Made by a program: the position numbers and the translations under genes
NCBI GenBank assembly: GCA_036785705.1
Contig: JAWUZG010000970.1
Coordinates: forward strand, 5,717,501-5,781,500
Source of the DNA: Acanthornis magna
Taxonomy: Eukaryota > Chordata > Aves > Passeriformes > Acanthizidae
Length of the DNA: 64,000 nucleotides
Direction: 5' to 3'
The notes under the pieces: model-generated
What the model saw: only the letters and a program-made list of their open reading frames with translations
Database searches by the model: none
What the model was told of the DNA's origin: nothing
Part shown: in pieces, positions 50,164-61,776 of the stretch
Layout: the number at the start of each line of letters is the position of its first letter
How positions within the stretch are numbered: position 1 is the first letter of the stretch

Positions 50164-50446
50164 GTAAGCAAACTTCCCCCCAAAATTGCAACCACTCTAG
50201 AGATGTCTTTAATCACTGTGGTGTAACATGTAGTTTTCTGGTTTTGTATTGCTGCTCTTTTGTATTACAATTTATTGCCTTCAGATGTTGCAAACCACAT
50301 AGCTTTTCCTTAAATGACTTAATTTAGTCACTTCATTCTTTAGATTAAAATTGCTCTTGTAAAATATAAATTTTGTGTTTTCTCATCACGTCCGCCTTTA
50401 TCTTTTTCATCTTGTGTTTTTTCTTTGCTTTTCTGTCTGCTTAAAG
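50164..50446 (+). other. AMPH: AMPH intron 14 with long polypyrimidine tract
   Basis: This 283-bp intron ends in about 45 bases of nearly pure C/T sequence before CTTAAAG. That is a strong acceptor for the large exon. The frame of the exon stays open back to 50375, but the coding part should start at 50447. Confidence 0.8.
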
Positions 50447-52213
50447 CCTGATTCTTCAAAAAGTCTTTCCCTGTGTAACCTGATCATGGAGGAAACCCCA
50501 AACAGTGGGTCATCAGAAGATATTAACAGATCTCAAACTGATCTAGGTTCACTCAACTGGGGCCTAGATGTTAGTACACTCAGTATGAGCCAGGAAATTA
50601 CTGCAGGCGGTTCTTTGCTTTTCCCCAGGGCAGAGCAAACCTCAAGCAAATCCACAGGTACTCTGCCTGCTAGTGTTTGGCCTGCAGTAGGTGAGCAGGA
50701 ACATGCTGCACCAGGGTCAGCTTCTGTAAGTGAAAACCAGAGGACTTCACTGGAGGACCAGTTGGATGCCAAAAATGTCGTGTGGGAAGATGTGGTGACC
50801 AATCAGCCTTTAGAGAACGTAACCAGTTTTGAGACACCCATCCTGGGAACTGATAGCTTGTTGGATGAACCCCTTCCATGTGATGTGCAAAAGGCAGAGG
50901 AAGAGCGTGAGGAAGACGAGTGGGCAGGTGTCAAGCCAAGTGAAAAGGTAGAGACTGGAGCTAACTACAAGGAGGTAGAAGGTACAGAGGAACTGGAAGA
51001 GCAAGATTGTGAAACCAAAGGATACAATGAGGCAGAATTTCATAAAGGTTTAGCAAAATCAGATCTTGAAATTTTAGTCAACACAGAGGTAGAAAATTTA
51101 CACGAGTTTGAAGATAATGATGGGGATATTGGGAGAGCTAGTGGTGCTAACCTAGAAAACTCTAGAGAAGAATTCAAACAGGTCAATGTCATTGAGAAGA
51201 CAGATGGAGAAATACCATTGTTGAGCACAGGGCTGAAAAGTGGGGACAAAATAGTGGTGTGCAATTGTATGACTATAGAAGGCACTGGTGCTGAACCTGA
51301 GAGAGTCCTTGGTATCTGGGATCAGGAGCATGAAAAGATATTTGAGGATGCCATAGACCAAACTGACAGTGGTATTGGACAGAGTACATCTATGGAGTGT
51401 CTAAACATGAGGGCACATGTTGACCCAGAGATAACTGACCACACAGGAAAGTACCCTACAGATACTGGAAGCGATCTGTGTGATGCTGAATTATTCAGTG
51501 CAGAAGAGTCTGGTAAAGGATCTGAAGATAATAGCACCAGCCACCTCCCAAATGGTACTAAAGGTGAAGCTGATGCTGAAAAACAGTGGGCACTGTTGCC
51601 CAAGGCAGCTGATGCTGGTTGCACAAGCTGTGATAATCCTTGCCTAGATAATGCAGATGACCAAGTGACAGGTAGGACAGCAGCAGCAGTCACTGAAGTG
51701 ATTAACAGTGGTGTTCCTGAAGCCTTGGAAACAGAGCCCTGGCTGGCAAACTGGGATCCAACAGTTACCGGTGATTCCTGGGGTTTTTCTAGTCTGTCAG
51801 ATAGCCAAGCCAATGGACTGGATAATTGGCCCTTTTTCCCCAAGCAGCAAAACTCAGAGGAAGGTAATATGGAAAATGTTTGGTTAGACATTAGTAATAA
51901 ATGGTCTACAGACCTAGAAGCTACTGATAACATCTGGGGAGAAGTAGGTGCAAGCACAAGCCACATAATTCAGGAGACACCAGTAAAACAAGGTTTGCCT
52001 GGGGAGCAGGCAGGCATTAGCAATCCTGGACCCAGCAAGGAGATAGCTAGACCCTTGGCTCTGTTTCAAATGGGAAATTCCAGAAATACTAGCACCGAGA
52101 GCTCAACTAGTCCTAAAGACAATGAGACCAACAACTCAGATTTATCTGAAGATGAAATTGCTAACCGGAGATATGGATTGTTGTACCAGGAAATTGAGGC
52201 TGATAAAGAAGAG
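50447..52213 (+). CDS. AMPH: AMPH large optional exon, 589 codons, acidic and Trp-rich
   Basis: This uninterrupted frame would add 589 residues. The acceptor follows a long pyrimidine tract (TTAAAG) and the donor is GAG|GTACCT. Both borders are phase 0, as are the flanking exons 14 and 16, so the exon is a perfect cassette. It opens PDSSKSLSLCNLIMEETPNS and ends NRRYGLLYQEIEADKEE. The protein is Glu/Asp- and Ser/Thr-rich with an acidic run (KAEEEREEDEW). It has no membrane segments and is likely disordered. Seven Trp residues cluster within ~70 residues near its C-terminal side (51739-51940), including EPWLANWDP and DNWPFF. Retinal amphiphysin I forms with large inserts are known in mammals, and I infer that this is the counterpart. 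If the donor is not used, the frame ends at a TAG at 52241. Confidence 0.88.
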
Positions 52214-52777
52214 GTACCTACCCCAGTGTGTAGCCTAGTCTAGACAAAGAGTTCCTTAGGCCATGCATAACCTTGTTGTTTAAAAACATTCCATTTGTGT
52301 GTTTCCTACTGCCCTTCCTAAGCCCATGCTATTCTTTTTTTGAAAAACTGCCATGCAGCTCTTCATAGTGTGGTGCCCTTCAGCCTTTCAAGCAGGCTGA
52401 CAAAAATGCATTTCAAAATGGTGAATGAAGTGCTGAACTGTGAAGACACATTGTTTCTGGCAGTTTTTGTGTCTTATCTGTAAATCTTTAAATACACCTG
52501 GTCTTCTTTTTATTATTGTTTTATAAAAATATATCAGGTACTCTACTTTTTTTTTTTTTGTCATTTTCTTTAAGCCTGTGATGCCTGTTATCAAATAGCA
52601 CTGTTATCAATTTCTTGCTGCCTTACCCTTCATTTTATTATTTTTTTCTCTCTCTTTTTGTTTCCTTTTTTTTTTAATGTCTGGCCTACATTTTTATTTT
52701 GCAAATAAAAATGTTTTGACTCATGTTCTGATTTAGTAAACAAATGATAATTTGTTCTGATCTTCACTTCTACTTAG
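52214..52777 (+). other. AMPH: AMPH intron 15
   Basis: This 564-bp T-rich intron follows the large exon. If retained, translation would add VPTPVCSLV and stop at 52241-52243. An AATAAA at 52704-52709 followed by TG-rich sequence could serve as an intronic polyadenylation signal. Confidence 0.8.
52704..52709 (+). terminator. AMPH: Possible intronic polyadenylation signal
   Basis: A consensus AATAAA is followed within about 30 bases by a TG/T-rich stretch. It lies about 460 bp beyond the stop codon reached if the large exon's donor is skipped, so a truncated transcript is conceivable. Such hexamers are common in AT-rich introns. Confidence 0.25.
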
Positions 52778-52810
52778 GCATCCACCATAGCATTTAATGG
52801 ATTTGCACAG
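52778..52810 (+). CDS. AMPH: AMPH exon 16, linker
   Basis: These 33 bases encode ASTIAFNGFAQ, the counterpart of human ASGGSFNGFTQ. The exon is phase 0 at both ends, with acceptor CACTTCTACTTAG and donor GTAAGA. It lies in the flexible region between the clathrin/AP-2 motifs and the acidic linker. Confidence 0.92.
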
Positions 52811-54221
52811 GTAAGAAATTAACAGATTTTGAGATAATTTTTTTTCTGTGCAATTAGGAAGGGATTAGAACTGGCTATACAAATTCAGGAAATCTGTTCT
52901 ACAGACAAGCTGCATAGCAACATCAAACTATCTCAAATCCAGACCTTCCCTGTTGTCAGAAATTCTTCTTAGATGTTACTGGAAAGATTCTAATACTCTT
53001 AGGACTCTTGGCCTGACTGAGTCTAATAGCAAAAATCTGGCTGCCTTAGTGGGACATCTATTTCCTCATAAAATGGCTGGTCTAGCTTTTTTATTGTGCA
53101 TTTTTGTGGGTTATTTTTCTCACAGTCCCAAAATCCTGTAAATCAGGTTTTCAGTTTCGCCTATTTTCAGTGACTCTGTGTGTAAATATGTAGTGAGTTT
53201 TATTGTATTTCTTCGTCTTTATTTTCAATTAAAATACATATTTTAATCTCAAAGTTAAACATAAATTATTTATGTGCTGCTGTGCTGATGGTGAGTCTGT
53301 GGTATGCATCACAGAAATATAGCACATAAAGACACCGTGTTTATGCTTTCAAGTTCCAGGGCTGTGTCAAGATCCCAAATTTCAGGTGGATAACCTGGGG
53401 CCTCATTATTTTCCAGCATTCTCTTAGAGACTGGCTCAACCACAGCACACCCTGTACACTTAATTTTAAAAACACCCCAAAAGGCAGGCTCAGCTTATAC
53501 AAGGATGGAAATGAGTCTTCCAGGGAGTAACCGTTCTGTTCCAGGACGTTTACTTTAGTAAAGGATACAGATGGAAGGGGCAAAGCACAAGCCTGCCACC
53601 TCTAATAATTAAGGCAAAATGTTTGTCTGGAGAAAATAAGTATTTGCTGTCCCCTCTATGGGAGGAAAATAATTTGGCCCAGCAATATTTTGCAAATTAA
53701 TTGGTTCTGAATGAGTGTGATGTTGGAAACCACCTCCATTTTTCTCCTTTCTTAATGCAGGTAAATTTTTGTATTTGTAATTACTGTAGTTACTATTCAA
53801 ATGAAAGCCCATGATCAAGAAGAAAGTAGCTTAGAGCTGGCATACTCTCCAGGCACAGCCATGTGTAGTCTGCAGAAAAGATTCCGAGTTCCACAACTTA
53901 GAAGTGCATTGGACTTTAAGCAAAGTCCTTGTGAATCACATATATTTAATGAAGGGTTTTTCACTGCCTAGAAATCTTCTTGATTTATAAACATTGAATA
54001 TAAAATTGAAAAAGTAATGCTTTTATATTAATAGTACTCAGATAATCTAAATAAATATTAAAAATAATTTTTAGTTAAGTTGTATTTTCCATCTTATTCT
54101 ATGTGAATGTACTTAGTGACTTTACCTGAATAAACCATTAAAAAATCAGATCTTTGATGGACACCTGCAAATACCCTGTCTCAAATATTTTTGCACTGTT
54201 GTTTTTCATTTCTGTATCTAG
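52811..54221 (+). other. AMPH: AMPH intron 16
   Basis: This 1.4-kb AT-rich intron contains small chance frames only and no recognised element. Confidence 0.85.
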
Positions 54222-54272
54222 GATATCTCTGCATTTACTGTGCAGTCAAATGAGAATGTGACAGAGCCTTTG
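54222..54272 (+). CDS. AMPH: AMPH exon 17, linker
   Basis: These 51 bases encode DISAFTVQSNENVTEPL. The first half aligns with human DTSLFTMQTDQ, while the second half is diverged. The exon is phase 0 at both ends, with acceptor TTTCTGTATCTAG and donor GTAAGT. It lies in the fast-evolving acidic linker before the SH3 domain. Confidence 0.88.
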
Positions 54273-56333
54273 GTAAGTGGTGGCTTTTGGTTCCTTTTTA
54301 AATGTCTTTCCAAAAAGAGTACAATTTTTCCTTTGTACAAAGATAGTTTCACTTTTTTTGTGTTTTCTATCCTTTAAATCACAACACCTTATGCAATTCT
54401 TCCACCTGGAAGAGCTGGTCAGTTATACCATTGTCGTTGTAAATCCATATTCACTGAAAAAATCTTTTACAAGGATAACACAGAGCAAAAGAAAAGAAAA
54501 CCATAATATTCTAAGGTATGTTTATTTTATAAAGGTATAATCAAAGAGTTTGTTCATTTATTGCATTTAAGAAATTACTAGAATGAGTACTATGGTACAG
54601 TTTACAGCAAGTATGTAATAGTATGTGAAGGCTGTAACATATCTCCAAAATTGCTGTCATTTTATCTACTCACCACATATTAATAGTAGGCACAGTCTAC
54701 TTCCAAGGAGGGGACAGTCTTTTTGGAAGTGATCGTACCTAGGCAGTTTCTTAGCTCCTCTTACAGTCTTTATTAAGCCTGGAGCAAGAATGAGAATAAA
54801 AGCATTGCTCAGTGACTACTATAGTTACTTAAAAGCAGCAGGATGTTATTTAATGTCATTTAATGTGGTGTTTGTGTTCATGATGGTTACTGAATATTGT
54901 GAGAGTACTTTTACTTGTAGCTGCAATGTGGTAAATCATCTGAAGTCTAGTTTTCAACAAGTGACTTGAAGCACATCATTGCAATCTGCTTTATGTTACT
55001 TGTGATTTTAAGTCTGAAAGAATCTTTCATCATTAAACCTCAGGAAACTCATTAGCCATTTTACCTGCGCTAAATCTACTTTGTGTTTCTCATTTCAGTC
55101 CTATTTCTTCTTTATGAAATTCTCTAGAGCTGTTATTAATACACTGCGCACAGAGGTTTTTGCACAGCATGGTATAATATACCATGAGTATACCATGAAT
55201 GCTCCTTAATGGTATGCCAAATCCTGAAGGTCTTGCATAGGCAAACTTCTCTGTACCTCATTAAAAATCAGCCTGCTTAAGGAATATATGAGCAAAGGAT
55301 TGAGAGGCTATGGGTTTTTTTCCTGAAAAATGTCAGGATGAGAACATCTTAGTATTCTAAAGAATTTCATCATCATGTCTCTTCATCACAGGAGACATCA
55401 TGTTCTAACCAGCAGCCTGTTATCAGCTGCAAAGCAATTGCTTTTATGCTGAGCAATTTGTTCATGGCAAATTATTCTATTGGGGTTATTCTATTTGGTT
55501 GAGTCAGCCATCTGTACAAATTGAATATGCTGAGCACCACTTGGAGCTCTCCTATTATTATGTGCATGTATTTGCAGAGTATGTCTCCATTGGAGATTGC
55601 ACTTCTGCTGTGAGGTATTTTGCCTCAAGACTGAACATGTTGCAAGGTCAGTGATATTTCATAGATCCTTCTGTTGAAAAACAAGCTGAGGCCAGAATTT
55701 AAAAGGGTGTAAATCACAATAGGGGTTTGATAAATAGGTGCCTAGTAGGTGATTGAGAGCTCCAGAGAGAATGCATTTTAATAAGAAACCAGGGATGATT
55801 GCTAGAATTCATTGCTAGAATTCAGTCATTCAGTGTATGGCCTTGTGCATATTAACACTGCTTGAGTCTCACTCTCTGCTCATTGCTTCTTACCTTCACT
55901 ATATAGAGGAGGGACTATATTGTCTGGGAACAAACAGAACTAGGGAGGAAGAGGTAATTTTTAAAACTTGTATTTGAAGACCAAGGTTGGTAGACATGTG
56001 CTAGTTTTAATTTCTGGCCTTGCCATCAGTTTCTGGAGCATTTTTGAGCAAACTGAATGCTTTCCCCCCACTTCCATTACCTCTTACTGTAACTCAGGAA
56101 GCTATGCTTTCTTTCCTTGTGAGGGAGGCATGTAGGACGGGCTCATTTTACATAGAGAACATTGATGATGAAAACGCCCTTTACGTGCTGTCTTTTATTG
56201 GTGACAAAGCCTGACAAGACTGAGCCTGAAGCAACACTGTGCCAGGCACAGTTCCCTTTCTCCCTCTTCCTCCCCACTATCATATGCTCCTCAACAATTT
56301 TTCTACTATCTACTTAAAAATCAATAACAAAAG
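54273..56333 (+). other. AMPH: AMPH intron 17
   Basis: This 2.06-kb AT-rich intron has a small palindrome at 55168-55186. A short sequence at 56216-56235 resembles the start of exon 18. Nothing else was recognised. Confidence 0.8.
55168..55186. repeat. Small palindrome CATGGTAT/ATACCATG
   Basis: A perfect 8-bp stem surrounds an AAT loop, with a further ATACCATG copy at 55190-55197. This is intronic, and chance in AT-rich DNA is possible. Confidence 0.6.
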
Positions 56334-56456
56334 ACTGAGGCTGAAGAAGCTCCACCTGGTGAACCTAAGGTTGAGGAAAACCCTGCTGCTGCTGCTGCCA
56401 TTGTGGAAAAGGAGACTGTCCCTGCTGAGCCTGCCGAGCCAGCGGAGCAGGCTGTG
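56334..56456 (+). CDS. AMPH: AMPH exon 18, acidic Pro/Ala/Glu linker
   Basis: This exon encodes 41 residues, opening TEAEEAPPGEPKVEENPAAA and ending PAEPAEPAEQAV. EAPPGEPKVEE aligns with human QAPPTEPKAEE. The human counterpart is about 42 residues and, as I recall, is skipped in the shorter human isoform 2, so this exon may also be optional. It is 123 nt long and phase 0 at both ends. The upstream pyrimidine tract (56251-56310) is followed by its first AG at 56332-56333, and the donor is GTGAGT. Five Ala in a row and PAEPAEPAE show local repeat growth. Confidence 0.85.
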
Positions 56457-59400
56457 GTGAGTGATCTGTCCTCCATGTCACCTCCTGGGCCTCATCGGAG
56501 CCACTTTTCATTATGGTGAATGTGCCTGCTGCATTTCAGCCACCCTTTCCACTGTCATCCTCCATGGCTAGTTTCCCCAGCACCTGGCCTCTCCAGCACA
56601 CAACCTCCTTTCAGTCCTAAAATGTCATTCCTCTTATGTTTGACATTTTAGACTGAAGTTTGGCTGAGTGGTTGTGGTTTCACAGGTTGTTTGATGCCAG
56701 ATGAACTTCAGAAGGGGAAAGAATTGATGCCATTTTCAAATGATGTTATTAGCAGTTTTCTCGTTTCATTTCAAGTGCTAAGCCAACGTACATCTTGTAT
56801 GGTTCTTAGTAAAGCATGAAAATTCCAGAAAAAAAGTTATTGTAATATGTCTACAAGGCTTACAGTTTTAGAAGCTGGTTGTGAGCCAAAGAGAGAATGC
56901 TAAACACCAGTCTGGAGACTTTTTACATGTCAACATTCAGGAAATGAGGGAGAAGAAATGACAGGTCTGCATGAAGAACAAAGCAGGGCACCCAATATCA
57001 CTACAAATTAAGAGGTGATCTGAAGTGGTAGGCATGGGGTTTTACTGCTGACTAGCATCCCTTTTTATACAGGTATCTCAGTGCATATTCTTTTTATCCA
57101 GCTGAGGTTCCTCTCCCACATACTATTGTCTCTTGGTAGTGGGTGATACCCACAGGCTAAGAAACACTGGAGGGAAACTGCATCTGTTTTTGTTGTCTGA
57201 CAGCTTTCATGCTTTCCTCAAGACAATAATATGTTCAAAGGCTCTAATGACTACTTGTTGCTGGTAGAATATGAAGATTACTACTGAAAAACTGGATGGA
57301 AAAAGGGGTGGCTTTGTGTGTCATTTCCTCTGTCACAGAAGCTGGTGGAAGATATATAGCTGTGTTCTTTGCCTATCGAGCATAGTTTGGTGCCATAAGT
57401 GCTCTTAGAAGACAAGGTTTAAGCTTGCTGAGCTGCACTTGGCCTTGAGGGAGACCCCGTGTGTCTTCAGCTGCTAAGCAGGGATGATGATACCCAAGTG
57501 ACCATAAAATTAGGTGGTTTTCAGTAAGCACTTGATACACTGCCATATGGATAGAAATATTAAGCTAATATAGATGCATGTTAGCTGAAGTGGAAGTAGG
57601 TGTAGATGCACCCATAAATGTGGCAGCAGAGAGCATGAGTAGATGTCCAGTTATCAGATATGAAGCTACTGAGCTCTTCCTAACAGGGAAAGAATCATTT
57701 ACTGCGTGAGGAAAGGTGGGCAGTGCTAAGTGGGCTGTTCTGCAGCACTTTGGGGGAAAGGGTACCTGTCTCTGTCCAACCCTACCCATTCTCTGTGGAT
57801 GCCTAGCAGCATTGCAGCTGTGGAGGGAAGTAGTCCCAGTGTGTTCCCCAGAACTATGTTTAGGGCTTAATTTTGATTACACTTGCATGAACTTAGAGTA
57901 TTTGTTTTGTACTTTAATTCACTTTTCCTTGGTTCCATGGTACACACTGGAGCAAATTATTTCAGAATCATCCCCTTCTACTAACATAACTGAATGAAGA
58001 AAGCTTCATGGTCTGTGTAGACCGGGCACTCCCCTTCTGTGTGTTTTCAGTTCATATTGTCAACTCTGTAGTAAGGCAAAGAATGAAATTACCTATCTGA
58101 GGCACATTGTTTTGTCAAACTGTTGAGCAAAGTGCATCATGTCAATGTAATTGTTTGGAATAAAAGAAAGTGGGAGGAAGGGTGGAGAGAGAAGGGATGG
58201 GAAGTCAGTCATTGATCTGGAGGTCTTCTCTTCCCATGAGTGCATGGCAGGGAATAACGTGAAAGAACAGATACCAATGAAGTCAAAAAGGTGGTTTTAT
58301 TTTGAAGAAAAAAATTGTAAAATATGTTACCCATTTTTCCAAAAGGAAACCCTTTTGTCTTGCATGAATACAAAGCAGTGCTCTGAAGCCTGTTGCACAT
58401 CTTAAGCACTAATTAAACAGGCTCTGGCTGCAGCACCACACATTTGCTTGTTGGCTGGCATAACTTTTTCACATGATCCATTTTGCTGCTGAGGAATTCT
58501 GGGTCTATGGTCTGTTGTCAACTGCTCTGGCTGAGTCACAGGAGTGCAGAGCTAGTAGGAGAGAGGCAGAGAGAAACAGTGCAAGAGACAGACAATTTAA
58601 GAGCAATCCAAGAGGAAGAATGTAGGCATTAAATAAAAGTTAAACAGTTTTAATTAGGTTCATTCTCGATGTTTTGTTCCTTATTCAAAATGATGTTGTC
58701 CTTACTAATTTGGGAAAAAGAGCTGAAAAGTTGATTTTAAAAATGCCTGAAATGGAGTGACTCTGCATTTGGTTCTCAAAGGTTGTTATTTCAGGAAAGG
58801 TTTTCCAAGACTTACAAGAAGAGTTTTGAAGATTAGGATTAATGACAAATATGTTCAAAGCTAAGGAAAAGTACACTGAATTGCAAAAGATGAAAACATG
58901 TCATTTCACGGCAACAGTTCTGCATTCGTTTGCTTTATGAGTGACAGTTTCCTTTAAAAGTGGAGTTGTAAAATATTAATAGATATTGCTTCATTGAGAA
59001 TGCTTTATCAAGTTTCGTTGCTTCTACTTTGGAATGACAACCAGTCCTCAATTTAATTTTTCTGTAGTAAGTTTCCTGTCACATCCCATTAATCCAGAAA
59101 ATTTATGACATGGATTCCTCATTGTCAGAACTTAACAGCAAATTTTCTGGTAGGGTGTTAATTTAAATTATGGAGAGAATGGTCCAGGGGATAGGGTACC
59201 ACTTTTCTGTCAGGGCATTTTGTATTCAGTTACTTGCTCTTTCGTAGTTTGCCTGATCAAGATTGCCAAAACTTCATTAGAAGAGCTTGTTAGAATTGCT
59301 CCTTGGGGTCTCATTACATATTTTTTTCTTGGTCCTTCAGATCTCCAATGCCACAGGACAAATAAAGGTTTTTTTAATAGCTGTCACCAGTTGATCCTTT

Positions 59401-61740
59401 TTGGAGAGGGGATAAAATGTCTGGTAATTAAAGGGACAGGATGACTGTATGTGCCAACAGAAGAAACATTAACCATGGCAAAAAGTTCGTGCATGGAATT
59501 CTGCACACAGAAAGGGTTGTTTCTATGGCATCCCCAAAGGTAGCTGTAAATCCAAAGGATAGTCTAAAGTATATAATGCATTAACCACTGGCTTATTTCT
59601 TTTTCAAATAATACTGCCCCTTTCACCACATCAATTTTTCACATTCAAGCAAAGATGACATGAGGGCATCATAATAAAGTGAATGCTTATGAAATGTTTT
59701 TATTTCCCTTTCTTCTTTTCCTATATGTGAGACGTAGTGCTTTGAGCTCAGACCACTACTCAGAGATCAGCTTTCTACTTCCACTGCACTTATTAGTTCA
59801 GAAAGAGCTTCTCAGTGCCTTGCATCTGATGCCTGCCTGGACTCTGATGTTCTCCCATTAAAACAGTCAGACACCCAGCTAAATACTGTGGTTTTCAGAG
59901 CGATGTATAAGCATACGTGAAACTACCTCCTGATAAGCTCTTTGCAGACACTGAGCAAGTACAACAGAGGCCAGGGAACAGCCTGCAACTTCGAGAGTAT
60001 CTAATTAGGGTCCAATCCTACTGTAGGTGTAATTAACAGTGCCCAAATGGTGGAGTATGTAGTTTGGGAGACCAATACAATGGTTAGATACCATGGTCAA
60101 CTGTGTCTGCATTCAGAGTGTGAAGCTAAGCGCAGGTGGAAAACTGGAGCATAAGGCCATTAAAAATATTTGTCTCTCATATACAAGAGGAACTGATGTA
60201 GAATAGTGTCTTTCTGTTGAGGTTTGCAGAAGCAGATTTTTCTCTCTGGAACCAGGATGTTAATGTTATTTCAGTCATCCTTTTTACTAGGCTTTTATGC
60301 TCTGAAAAGATGCAGTTTGTGCTATCATGCCTGTCTTCTTAAACTCCACTATCCACAAAATCCCAACTTCCAACTAATCAGAAAAGCAAAATGCTACTAA
60401 ATTGACTAGTACACAATAGTCAAATTAGCTTCAGGAAAGCCCAAGCTTTGGGTCACAAAAGGAGCTCTCCTTACTTTCACTTTTCCAACCAAAACTGTGC
60501 TTTCAGTTAACCTGGAACAGAGTTCCCATTTAAAAATATGTATGTCTATATATTAGATCCTCCTGCAAAGATACCCAAAGCTGGGCTGATGGGATTCATA
60601 CCAGAGAATATTGCCATGGAATTATTAAGAAAATGGAAAAGGCTGGCACGTTCATGACTTTGAAGTGCAAGATTATAATAATTTCTGAAGGCAAATTGTA
60701 AATACAGCTGCTGGCAGAAATTCAGTACTCTTTATTAGTACAAGTCCACATCTGTGGACTGACTTGCAGTTGTACATAAAGTTGTTATGGGCAACAGTAC
60801 ATCTCTGCTCTACAAAAAAAAAAAGAAATTTCTCTGTGTGGCTGTGTGCATGCATGCATTACCAGAGTATGAAATATTTGTATTTTGCTATTGATATTTG
60901 GGGTTTTTTCTATTTAAGATCCTGTACAGTCTCCCCAAACTTACTATAAAATTGAAGACCACATAACAGAGGCTTGAAAACTTAAAAAAAAAAAAAAAGG
61001 AATTATTCATTTTTAAGAAGGTTATGTAACACTGCAATTTTAACAGGGATAAGGCTGTAAGAGGTTTCTGTGGCAACTCTGCTGTTAGCAACTGCCTTGT
61101 CCTGGCATCTGGGCATGTTTTGGGCTTATGAGTGACTGCAAATGATACTAGAAGATTAGAGTAGAAAAAAAAATGAGTGATATGAAGTTCACATGTAACT
61201 CAGCATCCTTTTATTAAAAAGAGAAACATGCAACCATTTGAGCTGAAACTTTAAGGAATTTGGGGGTGACAGTTGTGAGTGTGTGAAGGCAGTAGCTGGA
61301 GCCTGAGTATGTGAGGTTTCCTGGTTTCTGGTTGCTGAAGCAGACAGCCCAATATACCATGCCCCCAAGTGTGTTTGCATAACTTCTCTTCACCCTTACA
61401 GCTCTTTAGAAACATCTGACCTAGCTCATCTGACCTAGTGTCAAAATTTATTAGCAAAATTGATTTCCATAATGGGGCTTTTACTTGTTTTTGCTTAGCA
61501 GAGCGTCTTTAGCTGTGTCTGCAGAGAGTCAAACCTGAACAGCTAAAAAAGCACTTTCAACTGTTCCAAACCAAGCCTGATTTTTAGTGATTTTGACTGT
61601 TGACCTTCTGTAAAAAAGGACCTAGTGCTGGTAACAAGTACTATTTGGGAGGAGCTTGTTGCTGTTCGATGTATTCAGTCCTTTGAACACCTAAATGGGT
61701 GTCAGATTTGGAAAATCACTGATGTCTAATTTTTTGTCAG
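56457..61740 (+). other. AMPH: AMPH intron 18
   Basis: This 5.3-kb AT-rich intron has poly-A runs near 60816 and 60983. No CR1, LTR or RNA gene was recognised. A 27-nt stretch at 59341-59367 has a strong acceptor but a poor donor, so I did not call it an exon. Confidence 0.75.
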
Positions 61741-61776
61741 GCACCTGCGGCATGTATCACTGGATATGAACCTCAA
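61741..61776 (+). CDS. AMPH: Probable AMPH exon 19, 36-nt linker exon
   Basis: A TGTCTAATTTTTTGTCAG acceptor is followed by 36 bases encoding APAACITGYEPQ and a good donor GTAAGG. The length is 12 codons and phase 0 at both ends, matching exon 18 before it and exon 20 after it. The residues fit an Ala/Pro/acidic linker but I cannot align them with confidence to the human protein, where this region is poorly conserved. It may be constitutive or optional, and the prediction is based on splice signals. Confidence 0.6.

Noticed and set aside
50375..50446. Coding start at the ATG at 50375 for the large frame
   Set aside because: This part is a polypyrimidine tract with an acceptor at its end. The hydrophobic Phe/Leu-rich N-terminus is what such a tract encodes by chance, not a signal peptide.
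59341..59367. 27-nt possible exon after a strong TCCTTCAG acceptor
   Set aside because: The length is in phase, but the donor is GTTTTT, which is very weak.
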